From: Siphonodentalium dalli
Lineage: Eukaryota; Mollusca; Scaphopoda; Gadilida; Siphonodentaliidae
Direction: 5' to 3'
Assembly: GCA_032622095.1 (NCBI GenBank)
Contig: CP136063.1
Coordinates: forward strand, 67,223,897-67,287,896
Length of the DNA: 64,000 nt
Part shown: one piece after another, positions 34,323-45,654 of the stretch
Numbering within the stretch: the first letter of the stretch is position 1
Layout: every line of letters starts with the position of its first letter
Made by a program: the position numbers and the translations under genes
The notes under the pieces: model-generated
Told to the model about the DNA's origin: nothing
The model's input: only the letters and a program-made list of their open reading frames with translations
The model's database searches: none

Positions 34323-34853
34323 TTACACTCTACTGATGTATTCAGATGGAATAGCAAATTCAGAAGTTGAAGGTTTTGTTTGGATTGATGAATTTCTGGT
34401 GGGTACTTTTTCTCCTGAATATTGAACAGATGCTTCATTAGTCAGAGGTGTTGCCTGCATAGTTGAGTTCACGAGAAGTGGATGTTTAATTGGATTTGTC
34501 TGTGAACTTACAGTTTTGAGATTGTCACTTGAATTATCAGTCATTGTTCGAATAGCGCTGCACCCAGGAATGTCTTGTTGTGCCTTTTGATTTTGAATAG
34601 AATGTGAATGGGGAAGCTGTTGTGATAGTTGTTGATTCTTTTTGTCATTATACTGTCTCATCCGATGATTATCCCTTCTAAGTGTAGAGCTGGATCTAGG
34701 TTTTGAGGAACTGAACTGATGTGCAAGCTTATGCCACGAAAGAGTTAATGTTGTTGTATTCTGCTGCACTTTCAATCCCCATGTCAGTTCTTTTTCCTGC
34801 AGATTCAAACTTCCTAGAAGGTTCTGTATATTGATCGGAATGACGTTGAACAT
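34323..34853 (-). CDS. Unrecognised 176-residue ORF, polar and Gln/Ser-rich
   Basis: The longest non-repetitive frame in the window. The ATG at 34853 is preceded by TCCAAG and, 12 bases further, by CTTCTTTTTAG, a plausible 3' splice site. The N-terminal third has ELTWGLKV and TLTLSWHKLA, then a basic Ser-rich linker PRSSSTLRRDNHRMRQ. This reminds me of short uncharacterised proteins in marine invertebrates that place a Trp-containing beta segment before an arginine-rich tail, often transposon-linked. The rest is Gln/Ser/Thr-rich and probably disordered. There is no catalytic motif. It could be a transposon ORF1/gag-like fragment or a real terminal exon. Confidence 0.4.
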   Translation of the reverse strand: MFNVIPINIQNLLGSLNLQEKELTWGLKVQQNTTTLTLSWHKLAHQFSSSKPRSSSTLRRDNHRMRQYNDKKNQQLSQQLPHSHSIQNQKAQQDIPGCSAIRTMTDNSSDNLKTVSSQTNPIKHPLLVNSTMQATPLTNEASVQYSGEKVPTRNSSIQTKPSTSEFAIPSEYISRV

Positions 34854-35814
34854 CTTGGACGCTAGCTAAAAAGAAGCGTAGCCGGATTCTCTCACCAATT
34901 ATAACGGGTCAATTTTCTGTGGTTATGGTAGTCGGGATCTGAAGATGTCCAATGTCATTAAACGAACAAGTCTGATGTTGGGGAATAGCTTTTATTTACA
35001 ATCATCCGGTTTTCCAAGATGAACATAACATATAACAGCAACAGGTATTCCTTATAACGTTAGCATGAAGTGTCCAATGGTAATCCTAATGACGTGAAAC
35101 AATATAGCGACTAGTCTAGATAAAATGTTCTTCCTTTTAAGTTTGAAGATGAAGGTATTAATATACAATTGGAGGTGTGAAATGCCAAGCTGAATTAACC
35201 AATGAGTAAAAGGTGACAAGTAAAAACATGTTAATGGAAATAGAAAGTGTTGTCTAAATGAATAGGCCAATTAAGATTAATGAACTGAATAAGCCAAGGG
35301 GCAAAACAATTAAAAGGTACCAACATAATTAACAGGTTTGATTAAATGAATATGACAATTAAAAACTAATGAATTATAACCTGACAGGCTAAAAGATCTA
35401 AGATGTGATAATAATAATAAGACAAAACGAACCCTACAAACTGTTTGTGAAAAGTACTGAAGGCAAGAAATTAATTAATGAGAATGTGGAATGGCCAAAA
35501 TTTAGAGATATAACTTCACAAAAAACACACTAAATTGAACAACAGTTCTAAGTTCTAATATGGCGAATATGGCCCGGTGATACAAGTATGTACTATTATC
35601 CATCCCCACTCTATTTGGTCAGGTACCCATTCAACGCAACTGGTAAAGAGCAACTGTATTTCGATGAAAATATCCACCCTGCACTTATATTGCAGTCTGC
35701 ACTTAAATTAATTCTGGTTTTTTCACCCTGCACTTATAATAGCATACAGCCATGCACGACCAAAAACTTGTTCAATCTAAACATTTCTAATGACTTCACA
35801 ATGACTTCATTTTT
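34854..35814. other. No recognised feature
   Basis: AT-rich sequence with no clear repeat from elsewhere in the window. Short ORFs are chance. Confidence 0.45.
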
Positions 35815-36740
35815 TATACCCCCAGCAACGAAGTTAGGGGGGGGGTATACTGGAGTCAGCTTGTCCGTCCGTCCGTGGACACAAATTTGTCAGTCGTTTT
35901 TTGATCAATTTCCGTGAAACTTGGCACAGACATCAACCACCATGGGAACCTGTGCACCTGCGATTATGATGTCTGTCGGACTTTTTTTGGTGCAGTTATC
36001 CCCCTTTTTCGACTTAGAATTTTTTTTGCAACATGCATAATTTTGTCCGAGCTTTTATTCCTACATTTTTCGGTCAATGTTTTTTAATCTTGGCACTGAT
36101 ATTTAGTACCATGGAAACCTGTGCACCTGCGATTATGACGTCTGTACGACATTTTTTGTGTGGAGTTATTCCCCTTTTTCAACTTATAATTTTTTTCGCA
36201 ACATGTATACTTTTGTCCGAGCTTTTATTCCTAAATTTTTAGGTCAATTCTTTTAAAACATGGCACAGATATTTAGTACCATGGGAACTTGTGCACCTGC
36301 GATTATGACGTCTGTCCGACATTTTTTGGTGCAGTTATCCCCCTTTTTCGACTTAGAAATGTTTTTGCAAAATGCATAATTTTGTCCGAGCTTTTATTCC
36401 TACATTTTTCGGTCAATGTTTTTTAATCTTGGCACTGATATTTAGTACCATGGAAACCTGTGCATCTGCGATTAATGACGTCTGTACGACATTTTTTGTG
36501 CTGAGTTATTCCTCTTTTTCGACTTATAAATTTTTTCGCAACATGCATAATTTTGTCCAAGCTTTTATTCCTACATTTTTCGGTCAATAGGTTTAAGATT
36601 AGGGTTATGGTTGTACACCTGCAATGGGAACTGTTATTTTATTATTTTAACTAAATGTTTACTGACATGTGAACATCTTAGTATTTTAAAAACAGGGGGG
36701 TATCCGTAGTCCCATTGGGACAGTCACACCTCTAGTTATA
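35815..36740 (+). repeat. TCCG-headed tandem repeat family N, copy 2
   Basis: It begins TACCCCCAGCAACGAAGTTA and a G-run with TATACTGGAGTCAGCTTG. Four ~170 bp monomers follow, marked by CTTTTATTCCTACATTTTTC near 36053, 36226, 36392 and 36566. It closes GGGGGGTATCCGTAGTCCCA and TTGGGACAGTCACACCTCTA. ORFs at 36033 and 36372 are the monomers read twice. Confidence 0.85.
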
Positions 36741-36977
36741 TGAGGACTTAGTATGAGGAAATTCAAGACGCTTTATTGCAACAAAATTTATGGGGGAGGT
36801 CATATGACAATTTTGAATAGGGATTTCCATGCAAATCTATGGAGCAACAGTTATATACAGAGTTGCACATACTTCTGAGTGTGACTTGATGTGGTATTGG
36901 TAACAACAGGTACTAGTATTTGTCTGGCGGGTCCGCTTGGAACATTATGTTGGTGTATTTATTTTTCATTATTTCAG

Positions 36978-37059
36978 AAAATTCAGATTGAGTATGATGC
37001 TGAAAAAGCAATTGATGCTAAAACTGTTTGGCTTAAACCTGGAACATATTTACACCAAG
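36978..37059 (+). CDS. Candidate internal exon of a host gene (82 bp)
   Basis: A pyrimidine-rich acceptor TTTTCATTATTTCAG ends at 36977, and a donor AAG|GTAACA follows 37059. Between them one frame reads from KIQIEYDAEKAID through KTVWLKPG to TYLHQ plus one extra base, so the exon is 82 nt with phase 0 at entry and phase 1 at exit. Codon use and residue composition (charged, with aromatic anchors) look like ordinary protein, unlike the surrounding intronic-looking sequence. The ORF's ATG at 36891 lies in the presumed intron and is not the start. I do not recognise the protein. No second exon was found nearby, so the introns would have to exceed several kb. Confidence 0.5.
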
Positions 37060-37381
37060 GTAACATGTACTTGTGCAATCTGGAGTCAATAACATGTTCT
37101 GTTCTTAGTGAAGTACATGCAGACCTACTTGGCCACACCTTATCAGTTCCTAAGTCTTATTCCATGTACCTTTGATAAACAGGTCTCACCGCTCACTGAC
37201 TTGGGTGATGAATGCTTTCTTTGTAAGCTGTCGATCTGTTTCCCAGGGAAGTCTAGTGGATGTTTGTACACATTTGTTCAAGTGGAAACATACTTGTTTA
37301 AAATCCGACATTCCCCTCAAGAGTGTTTATGCTAAAACATGACTGAACTCTTTTTACTTCTGACCTCCAATTGGTCTTTTT

Positions 37382-39600
37382 ATAAACCACTTGACTTAAT
37401 TGTAAACTGTTGCCTGTATCAGTTTCTGCAGTTAATTTAGAGAGCATGTGATTCTATACCAGTTTGGTGGATCCTTGAAGTCAGCCGATTTCTCCAACGG
37501 GCTTGTGGTTCAGCAAACATTTCAACTTGTTTAACCCTATCTATACTAAATGGACTCTCCCATTCAGTTATAAAAGTATACATTGCAATAGTCTATCATT
37601 TATTTGGAAGGGTGTCCAGAAAAAATGAGCAGATGACAGATATATGAAAAAATAATATAAACATTGTTCAATGGCCACTTTTTTTCGAAAGTGGCCACAA
37701 ACAATTTCATTTGGCCAAACTGTTTTTTCATCACAAATTCAAAAGGCGCTGAAGAGATCAGCGAAATTAGCCAGTTTTTGGACATGCGGGTTTCATACTT
37801 CGGTAACATCATTACAGTGACAACCAAAATTTAATTTGTAAGGGGAGTGTTGGTTGAATGTTGATGGTTGTACAATGACGATTACTAATCGTCAAAACCT
37901 TAATCTCTGCACTGGTTATTTCATAATGATTATTATTTTGTTGATTAGGCAGTATGTACGATGAAGTACATAAATTAATTGTCCTATAATACGATGTACC
38001 AGCGATGGCATGTCAGTTACCAATGTGTCACAAACTGCTTCCCATCTTATAATAACAACCGGGCTTCACACCATAAAGGTTATTAATACAACAATAGTTA
38101 TACAACACCTCACAATATAAACAACAGAACTGTTGTTTTATTTTGGCGAAAATAGCAATGACAACTAACACACCCCATTACTTGATCAGTTGGCGATCAT
38201 GGTGTCAGCGACTCAACATATAGTGAGAGAGTTATATATTTAAAAAATATAATTTAGTCATCAATTGTGACCCCAGAAAATGAGGATTTAATTTGCTCAA
38301 AGTTTTTTTTAATTTGGCCACTAAAAATTTCATTTGGCCACTTTTTTGGCCAGAAGATTTTTCGGTCCAGCTCAAACACTGAATACAAGTGCAGAAGATT
38401 TCATATTCACTGGTGGGAAATGTTCAGATAATAAGTTTTCAACAAGTAAACTATGGTTATTATCTGACCATTTTCTGAGGGAACTACTGATCAATGAGCA
38501 TTTAGTATAGAAAGGGTTCACAATCTGCTCCGTCCACCTGTCTGTAAGCCAATGCATCCATAAACACAACATTGTCTGAGTCTTTATTCCTTTATTTTCT
38601 GGTCAATTTAAACAAAACTTGGCACATATGTTTTTGGATTGTCAGGTATTGTCTGAGCTTATTATAAACCACTTGATGTTGCCTATATCAGTTACTTCAG
38701 TTAATTTTGAGAGCATGTTTATTTTATACCAGTTACGTGTGAATTACATGCAGTGGCTGCTTGGTGAATTCCGAAGTTGGAAGTTGATCAGACTATTTTT
38801 CCAATGGGGTTGTGGTTCAGCGAAAATTTCACCCTGTTATACCGCCTCCACCTTCCAATGAAGATCAGTAAAGGGGGGTTGTATTCTGAGTTCAGATTAT
38901 CCATTCCATCCATCCACCTGGGTACCAGTCTGTCCCCAGACACAACATCATCCAAATCTTGATTAGATCCTTCATTTTCTGGTCAGTATTTTAAAAATAG
39001 GCACACATGTTTTGCAAAAAACATAGTATTGTGTCAGCTTTTTTATAAATAAACCACTAGACTTAATTGTAAACTGTTGCTGGCATCATTTTCTTGAGTT
39101 AATTTAGAGAGCATGTGATTTTATACCAGTTGCACTTTGCATGCAGTGGCTGTTCAGTGAATTCAGCTTAGCTGTATGGGCCAGGGGGGCTGGGAAGGCT
39201 GCAGCCACCCCAAACATTTTGAAGCTCAAAATTTGGACAATTTTTGAGCAAATTGGAGATATTTTCGGTCAAATTCAGACAATTTTCTGGCAAGTTGATT
39301 TGGTATTTCTATGGGAAATTGTGGCAAATTACAGTATTTCTGCCCGAATTATATATATTTACGGTTGACTTTAATCTATTTTGTTATATTTATGTGTTAA
39401 TATACAAGGTTTATTCTACACAAATTGTGTTACAACCATGACTATATCATGTAAAAACATTCGGCAAAAAGTCTCAGCCCCTAAAAATGTTGGTGCCTGT
39501 ACGGTTATGGCACTGAATTGGGAAGTCAGACGTTTCTCCAATATGCTTGTGGTTCAGCAGAAATTTTATCTTGTTTCACCTGGTTTCCAGTCCAACACAA
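37382..39600 (+). repeat. Diverged repeat family U, three to four dispersed copies
   Basis: AAACCACTTGACTTAATTGT, AACTGTTGCC and AGTTAATTTAGAGAGCATGT occur at about 37382, in shortened form at 38667, and again at 39050. CCAA-GGGCTTGTGGTTCAGC occurs near 37497, 38800 and 39540. The blocks are in the same order with low identity, implying an ancient tandem duplication of ~400-650 bp units interrupted by element J1. Confidence 0.55.
37531..38519. mobile_element. Family J element, ~990 bp (copy 1)
   Basis: It begins TTAA-CCCTATCTATACTAAATG and ends with the complement CATTTAGTATAGAAAGGGTT. Near the right end GGTGGGAAATGTTCAGATAA and CTTCTGCACTTGTATT are family markers shared with 43390 and 61444. 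It contains a hAT-like piece ending near 38381 (complement CAGTGTTTGAGCTGGACCG) with GGCCAAA-rich arms, similar in style to element H. Confidence 0.65.
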
Positions 39601-40295
39601 CATGGTCTAAATCATTATTCATTTATCTTCATTTATCTTCTGTCAATATTTATAAAACGTGTCACATATCACCTGTTTATTACTTACACACAGGCTGCAA
39701 TCAATACAATCTGGTTCCGCTTTCGATGTCTGGTTCAACGTTTTGTAATTAGAAATGTGAGACAACAATTTTTACAAGTTTTTCATCAACATATCCTGAA
39801 TTTCTGAGGCACCCAGTAATACCATTACTAACTTGTCTGGCAATCCGATCATTGTTACAAAGTAAGTTGAGCTATTGCCATGGGTTAGCATCCGTCGTCC
39901 GTGCGTGTGTCCGTCAACAATTTCCTTTGGCGCGGGCTACAGGTCGTATCTTTGGTCTGATCTTTATGAAATTTGTCATGAATGTTGACATTGACATGTA
40001 GATGGGAAACGAGTCATTTTGGGGTCATCGGCCAATAAACATGGCCGCTGGTGGCCATCTTGGATTTCAAAATTAAATCCATTGGCACGGGTTACAGGCT
40101 GTACTGTTCGTGTGATCATCATAAAATTTGTCATGAATGTTGACATTTACATGTAGATGAGAACGAGTCATTTTAGGATCATTCGACCAAAAAACATGGC
40201 TGCTGGTGGCCATCTTGGATTTTACTCTTCAGTATCACTAAATCCTTTTGACACATCCTACAGACCACATCTCTGATCCGATCATCACCAAACTT

Positions 40296-40450
40296 CATCA
40301 GGGTTGGGTCAATTACATTGAAATGTAATTAATTACAATTACAATTACATTGAAATATGTCAATTACAATTACAATTACATTGGAAATGCAATGTAATTA
40401 ATTACAATTACAATTACATTGGTTCAATTACAATTACAATTACAATTACT
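40296..40450. repeat. ATTAC/GTAAT-rich block with hAT-like start
   Basis: It begins CAGGGTTGGGTCAATTACAT, similar to termini of some hAT elements, then many AATTACAATTAC words. Downstream to about 40735 lies sequence not matching family O. A minus-strand run of 28 codons (about 40710-40627, TDFPGLILLAAIRKNDDG then a stop) may be a decayed coding end. The second terminus is not visible. Confidence 0.45.
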
Positions 40451-41601
40451 TTTGGTTAATGAAAATCGGGATGCGGGAAGAGCTTCAAGGAGGAAAGTCA
40501 TTTGTGTTTGATGAACTTTATTGATATACATAAAATATAAAAGCAAATTAATGTAACACAGTGAAAAAATGTAAACAACACAATAAAACAACAACTACAT
40601 GTAGAGCACAAATTGTTCATTTGATGTGGTGGTTATACACCTGACCATCGTCATTCTTTCGAATTGCAGCTAGCAGGATTAACCCAGGAAAGTCTGTACA
40701 ATTAAGTCGCCAGTATGTGAATGGACTGGTATCACTGGACACGCACGGTTCCTGCAGATATTTCGTAACCTCATCACTATCAGTTACTTCATATGGATCA
40801 TCGGGGCAACCTCTAGATGGGAACGAGTCATTTTGGGGTCATTTGGCCAAAAAACATGGCCGCCGTCAGCCATATTGGATTTTACTCTTTGCACCAATAC
40901 TTTCGCGCGGGCTACAGGTCGTATCTTTGGTCTGATCTTTATGAAATTTGTCATGAATGTTGACATTTACATGTAGATGGGAACGAGTCATTTTAGGATC
41001 ATTCGGCCAAAAAACATGGCCGCTGGTGGCCATCTTGGATTTTACTCTTTGCATCACTAAATCCTTTGACACATCCTACAGACCACATCTCTGATCCGAT
41101 CATCACAAAACTTCATAGGGATCATCGGGGTGACCTCTAGATGGGAACGAGTCATTTTGGGGTCATTCGGCCAAAAAACATTGCCCTGGTGACCATCTTG
41201 GATTTTAAAATTGAATCCATTGGCGCGGGCTACAGGCCGTACTGTTTGTCTGATCATCATAAAATTTGTCATGAATGTTGACATTTACATGTAGATGGGA
41301 ATGAGTCATTTTAGGATCAATCGGCCAAAAAGCATGGCCGCTGGTGGCCATTTTATAATTTACTCTTTGCATCACTAAATCCTTTGGCACACCCTACAGA
41401 CCACATCCCTGATCCTATCATTATGAAACTTGTCATGAATGTTGATATTGACATGTAGATGGGAACGAGTCATTTGGGGGTCATTCAGCCAAAAAACATG
41501 GCCGCTGGTGGCCATCTTGGATTTCAAAATTGAATCAGTTGACGCAGGCTACAGGCAGTACTGTTTGTGTGATCTTCATAATAATTATCATGGATGTTGA
41601 C

Positions 41602-42682
41602 CAGAGCTGTTAAGTTCCACGGATTGTCCGTGAGACTCACGGATTTCCACGGCAATTCCGCAAACACGGATAACCCCCAATTTCTCACGGATTCGTCTAA
41701 AACCCCACATTGAAAATCCCAAAACGAAGTTTTTTTTATTTTTTAAATTCGTGCATTTGCGGGAATTCCCCAAATGACAGTGACTTCCTTATTTCCGGTA
41801 CCGTAAATACCCACACATTAACATTCACAGAATGTATTGTCGGTAACTTTTGATTGAAGACTCAAGTTGTGGTGAACTGTGACTGATATTAATTGATTTT
41901 CACACTCTGGTGAAGCCACACGTATGGAGGGTGTTGTTTTAGTAAACAATACGTATAATCACAAGTGTGCAAAGTTCTGTATTGTTAGGCCTCATTGATG
42001 AACATTTCTTAGTAACGGATTAGTGGCATGCATTGCAAACGAAATAAAACAATACGTGTAATCACAAGTGTGCAGCTGTATTGTGAGGCCTCATTGATGA
42101 ACATAAGTAATGGATACTTTATGATTTAAGTTCACTGATAGTGGTATGCATTGAGAACGGAATGTGTCTTTTATTTTGCGGGTAAAACTTTTAAGACGGG
42201 TCATTTTGTACTTTCGGTTTCACGCATACATGTCCGGTTATTACCTGTGTAACTCGGATTCGTTTTGACTAACTTTAAACAAAGTTTCTGCTTCTTAAAA
42301 TTTGTTAATAAATGGTGGAATGTGTGAATTTCATTTGTGGGTTAAACCGTAAGACGAGTCAATTTTGTCGTTTATTACGATGTTGTACTTTCGGTTTCGC
42401 GCATATCCGGCTGTTTCCGGTGGAATTCTGAGTATTTTTACGAAGTGTGATCTGCTTCTTTCTTTTTAATAAATGGTGGTATCTCCCACACAGAGCAGCT
42501 CTATTACAATTACCAACAGGACATTCATTGCCATTTTATTTAGGTCTATATATTTATAAAATAGAAACTCATAAAAACTATGCAATCTTCATCATAAAAA
42601 TTATTTTTGGAACATGAACATATTTGGGCATACCTCCCGCAAAAATCTCACGGATTGACATTTTCAAAACTTAACAGGTCTG
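41602..42682. mobile_element. Non-autonomous hAT element R with 8 bp TSD
   Basis: The ends CAGAGCTGTTAAGTT and, complement, CAGACCTGTTAAGTT are inverted. The flanks carry a perfect ATGTTGAC direct repeat (41594-41601 and 42683-42690), the 8 bp size typical of hAT. The flanking sequence is a family O unit that continues on the other side. The interior has a ~105 bp duplication (AATCACAAGTGTGCA and GGCCTCATTGATGAACAT near 41957-42008 and 42060-42102). No transposase is present. Confidence 0.9.
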
Positions 42683-42955
42683 ATGTTGACATTGAGATGA
42701 ATATGGGAACGAGTCATTTTAAGGTCATTCGGCCAAAAAACATGGCCGCCAGCGGCCATCTTGCATTTTACTCTTAGGATCACTAAATCCTTTGACACCC
42801 CCTTTCAGACTATATCCCTGATCTGATCATCACCAAACTTCATATTGATTATCGGGGTGACCTAGATGGGAACGCGTCATTTTGGGGTCATCCTCCATTT
42901 ACTGTCAACCGTTAAATTATTCCCCTACCTAAGTTGAGCTACAGTGTCATTGACA

Positions 42956-43389
42956 CTTTCATTTGTGTGTTTTTGTGACGAAAAACCATTCTAACTGATG
43001 CAGCAAAAATTATATTTAGTAACTTGTCCATTCTTGAGAGAGAGAACAAGACATTCGAAAACAGCGTATTTTTTGCTATAGAAGCAGACGATATAATGCC
43101 AACTCAGACATCAAAAGCAGAACCGGATTGTATCGATTGCAGCCTGTGTTACATAGTAACATAGGATTCATAACTCTCTGTTGAACTGGTACTAGGGATT
43201 CATGTGCCCATTTAAACAACAATTTTTTTAATTTTTTTTTGTTTAGCCAAAATGACATATCTTGATGTAATCCAGTCCCATACATCTTGATGTGTTAAAG
43301 TTATAGACATTATTTCAGCAAATATATGAAAACTACATATTTAGTTACTAAGTGTTAAATAACCATGACTTATATTCTTTATTTTCTTA
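42956..43389. other. No recognised feature
   Basis: It contains GACATCAAAAGCAGAACCGG and a TTGTATCGATTGCAGCCTGT segment whose inverse resembles 39685-39730 (GGCTGCAATCAATACAATCT), so a diverged family U fragment in inverted orientation may lie at 43085-43160. Nothing else is assignable. Confidence 0.4.
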
Positions 43390-43592
43390 ACAGGAATCAG
43401 GATTGTTTGCTGAACTTATTATCTGAACAATTTCCACCAAAGAATATGAATCCTTCTGCACTTGTATTATCTGTTCTTCAAACTGTTGTCTGATAATTGA
43501 TCTTAAACATCCCTCTGGATGAACAATAGACCATTCCAATGTATACTTATATAACTGAATGGGAGAATCCATTCAGTATAGAAAGGTACTGG
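43390..43592. mobile_element. Family J fragment
   Basis: CTTATTATCTGAACAATTTC, CTTCTGCACTTGTATT, CCTCTGGATGAACAATAGAC and the terminus ATTCAGTATAGAAAGG define the right part of a J element, as at 61444 and 62460. The left terminus is missing. Confidence 0.65.
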
Positions 43593-44210
43593 TATTCAGG
43601 ATTCATGGGCATGGGGCGGGTGTAGGGGATGATGCCATCATTAATTAAGAGTATAACCTGTGTTCATATAATTCAACAATATTGTGTATTACACACTTCA
43701 ATACAGTGAGAGGTCAATGAGTTTGTGATGCAAAAATATTTCTACATCAGACATGCAGCATATTGCATATGGCGCTGATATTGTTCTGTTCAGGATCTCT
43801 CATTGTTTTGGCACCTCGATTCATCATTCAAATCCATTAAGAGAAGCTTAAATGAGACAGAACATTTCCCAATAATCTCACTTCCACAGCACCTGAAACA
43901 GCCCCAATCACATTTATCATTCCCACAATGCTTTGTTTCTGTCCAGAGTCTATTGAAAGGCTGATTTAGAGACTAGGAAAATGCAATTAGGGGCTATCTC
44001 GTCAGCCATGGAAGAGATCTCAGTCACACACATGGGATGCATAAAACAGATCCCACTAATAACGCTGCATATCTCCGTCACCAATTCACTTAAACTGTCG
44101 GGGAGCTGAAACCAAGGTATGCTGCGTTTTTTATTTATGAACTAAACAAACTTCTTGTTAGGGCCTGTTTATATCAGAGCAGGCTAGCACAACCGAGCCA
44201 GCCAGCAAAT
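43593..44210. other. Repeat-free stretch
   Basis: There is no clear repeat. At 43960-44110 one frame stays open for about 54 codons up to TGA, before an AAG|GTATGC donor-like site. I lack support for calling it an exon. Confidence 0.35.
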
Positions 44211-44330
44211 AGTGTGTCTGTCATTTGCAGAATGAGGTCCCCAGAGGGTGAAATTAGTGACACTATCCTGCATGGTGGCCTAGCATCACCAAATTCACCC
44301 TCTGGGAAGAACCTCATTCTGCATATGACT
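44211..44330. mobile_element. Element B fragment (copy 3, one hairpin)
   Basis: AATAGTGTGTCTGTCATTTG-CAGAATGAGGTCC through a single hairpin (GTGACACTATCCTGC...CTAGCATCACC) to AGAACCTCATTCTGC. The outer CAAGCCTTGA and the second half are gone. Confidence 0.75.
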
Positions 44331-44377
44331 CAACTGCTATGGGAGACATAGGATCAAGTTTCCCAGTTGTAGTTGGT

Positions 44378-44884
44378 GACAGCTTTCCGATGAATGGCAA
44401 TATTAACCCTTTACCCAACAGAAGGGCCCTGTGCCAATGCATTCTCTTATATATGCGAGTCGACCATAGGTCGCCTCGCATATATAAGAGAATGCATTGG
44501 CTTAACACATTAAAAATTATAAAATTGTTAAAGAATGTAAGAAAAAATGGTAAAAAGTGTTAAAAAACGATTTTTTTTAGGCCAATGCATTCTCTTATAT
44601 ATGCGAGGCCACCTATGGTCGACTCGCATATATAAGAGAATGCATTGGCACAGGGCATAACTGTAACTATCACAATGTGGTCAAGGAGCCGGTTCCAATG
44701 ATATCCATATGTGTATGGTTCTATTGAGACAGACCCAAGATATTTTAGGCTGTTGAAGCTTTATTTGGCCGGTTTTGGCCGGTTTGTTGGGTAAAGGGTT
44801 AAAGCCATATTTCCGACTAAATCCTGAAAAGTTACCAATAATTCTGCTGCGGTTAAGGAGTCAAGTATTTAGGGCATTTACTGT
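44378..44884. mobile_element. MITE family A split by element F1
   Basis: AGCTTTCCGATGAATGGCAA (44382-44401) is the inner part of the right arm. The arm resumes after F1 at about 44803 with GCCATATTTCCGACTAAATC and runs to the terminus GGGCATTTACTGTA. The left arm is absent. Confidence 0.75.
44403..44802. mobile_element. piggyBac-type element F, copy 1, inserted in MITE A, paired C hairpins
   Basis: TTAA-CCCTTTACCCAACA at 44403 and the complement TGTTGGGTAAAGGG-TTAA at 44785-44802. C hairpins at 44433-44501 (forward) and 44581-44649 (reverse) enclose a 79 bp AT-rich linker. To the right lies unique F sequence with GGCCGGTTTTGGCCGG. The host MITE A arm continues on both sides. Confidence 0.88.
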
Positions 44885-45197
44885 AAATTAGAGTTTGAGA
44901 CATTGTTGTTAAATATTCTCAATTGAGACAATTTCAACTCAAGAAAAAGCTGTACAAAAACATTTTTTAAAAGTGGAAGTTCACGCTCTAAGCCACATCC
45001 GAGTGAGGGTTGAGTTGAAATTTTGTAGACAGTCACTTGCTCAATAAATAGCTCGAAATGACATGTATTTATGTGTCTACATATCCGCTTGTATGTTTTT
45101 ATTATTATCATATCACAATTTTCAACCAACACTGGTATCATAGGAAAGACTCCCAATTTAATATTCTGACAAGTTAATAAAGCCTTGTGTGTGTTCT

Positions 45198-45451
45198 CAA
45201 GCCTTAAAATAGTGTGCCTGTCATTTGCAGAATGAGGTCCCCAGAGGGTGAATTTAGTGATGCTACCCCGCATAGCGGGCTAGCATCACCAAATTCACCC
45301 TCTGGGAACCTCATTCTGCGGAGGTGTAAGCAGAATGAGGTCCCCAAAGGGTGAATTTGGTGATGCTAGCCTGCTATGCGGGGTAGCATCACTAAATTCA
45401 CCCTCTGGGGACCTCATTCTGCAAATGACAGACACGCTATTTCAAGGCTTG
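45198..45451. mobile_element. Double-hairpin element B, copy 4, with 9 bp target duplication
   Basis: Terminus CAAGCCTTAAAATAG and complement; two internal hairpins in inverted order. The 9 bp GTGTGTTCT lies immediately left (45189-45197) and right (45452-45460) and is followed on the right by CAAG, so up to 13 bp could match. The minus-strand ORF 44878-45273 begins in this element and is not a gene I can support. Confidence 0.9.
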
Positions 45452-45654
45452 GTGTGTTCTCAAGATAGGATGTATGCACGAATCCACGACTATCGGCAGT
45501 AAATGATTTCTTTGTGCTCGAATCGATAGGCACCGTTCATGAATACAAAGTCAATTGGTCCATGAGCACACTATCTGCATACTTCCGTGAAGCAAATTAA
45601 TTCTGCGATGTATCGTCTGGGAAGATTTCAGCTGAAACGGATGAGAATAAATAA

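Larger units (their letters stand above)
39858..42955 (+). repeat. Tandem repeat family O (split by element R)
   Basis: It starts GTAAGTTGAGCTATTGCCAT and a GTCGTCCGTGCG microsatellite, then repeats units of ~170-190 bp. These contain AGATGGGAACGAGTCATTTT, GGCCAAAAAACATGGCCGC, CATCTTGGATTTTACTC, ATCACTAAATCCTTT and ATGAATGTTGACATT. It ends TTAAATTATTCCCCTACCTA and AGTTGAGCTACAG. The minus-strand ORFs here are read-throughs of the units. Confidence 0.85.

Noticed and set aside
36033-36590. Pair of similar ORFs starting MHNFVRAFIPTFFGQ
   Set aside because: They are two monomers of the TCCG-headed repeat N; the same reading appears at 51327.
40784-41390. Set of minus-strand ORFs with FWPNDPKMTRSHL
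   Set aside because: They are successive units of repeat O read in one frame, interrupted at unit ends.
43960-44130. Possible exon ending at AAG|GTATGC
   Set aside because: An in-frame TGA precedes the donor-like site, and no acceptor or homology supports it.
44878-45273. 131-codon minus ORF
   Set aside because: It starts inside element B and ends at the terminus of MITE A; the middle has no recognisable domain or codon signal.
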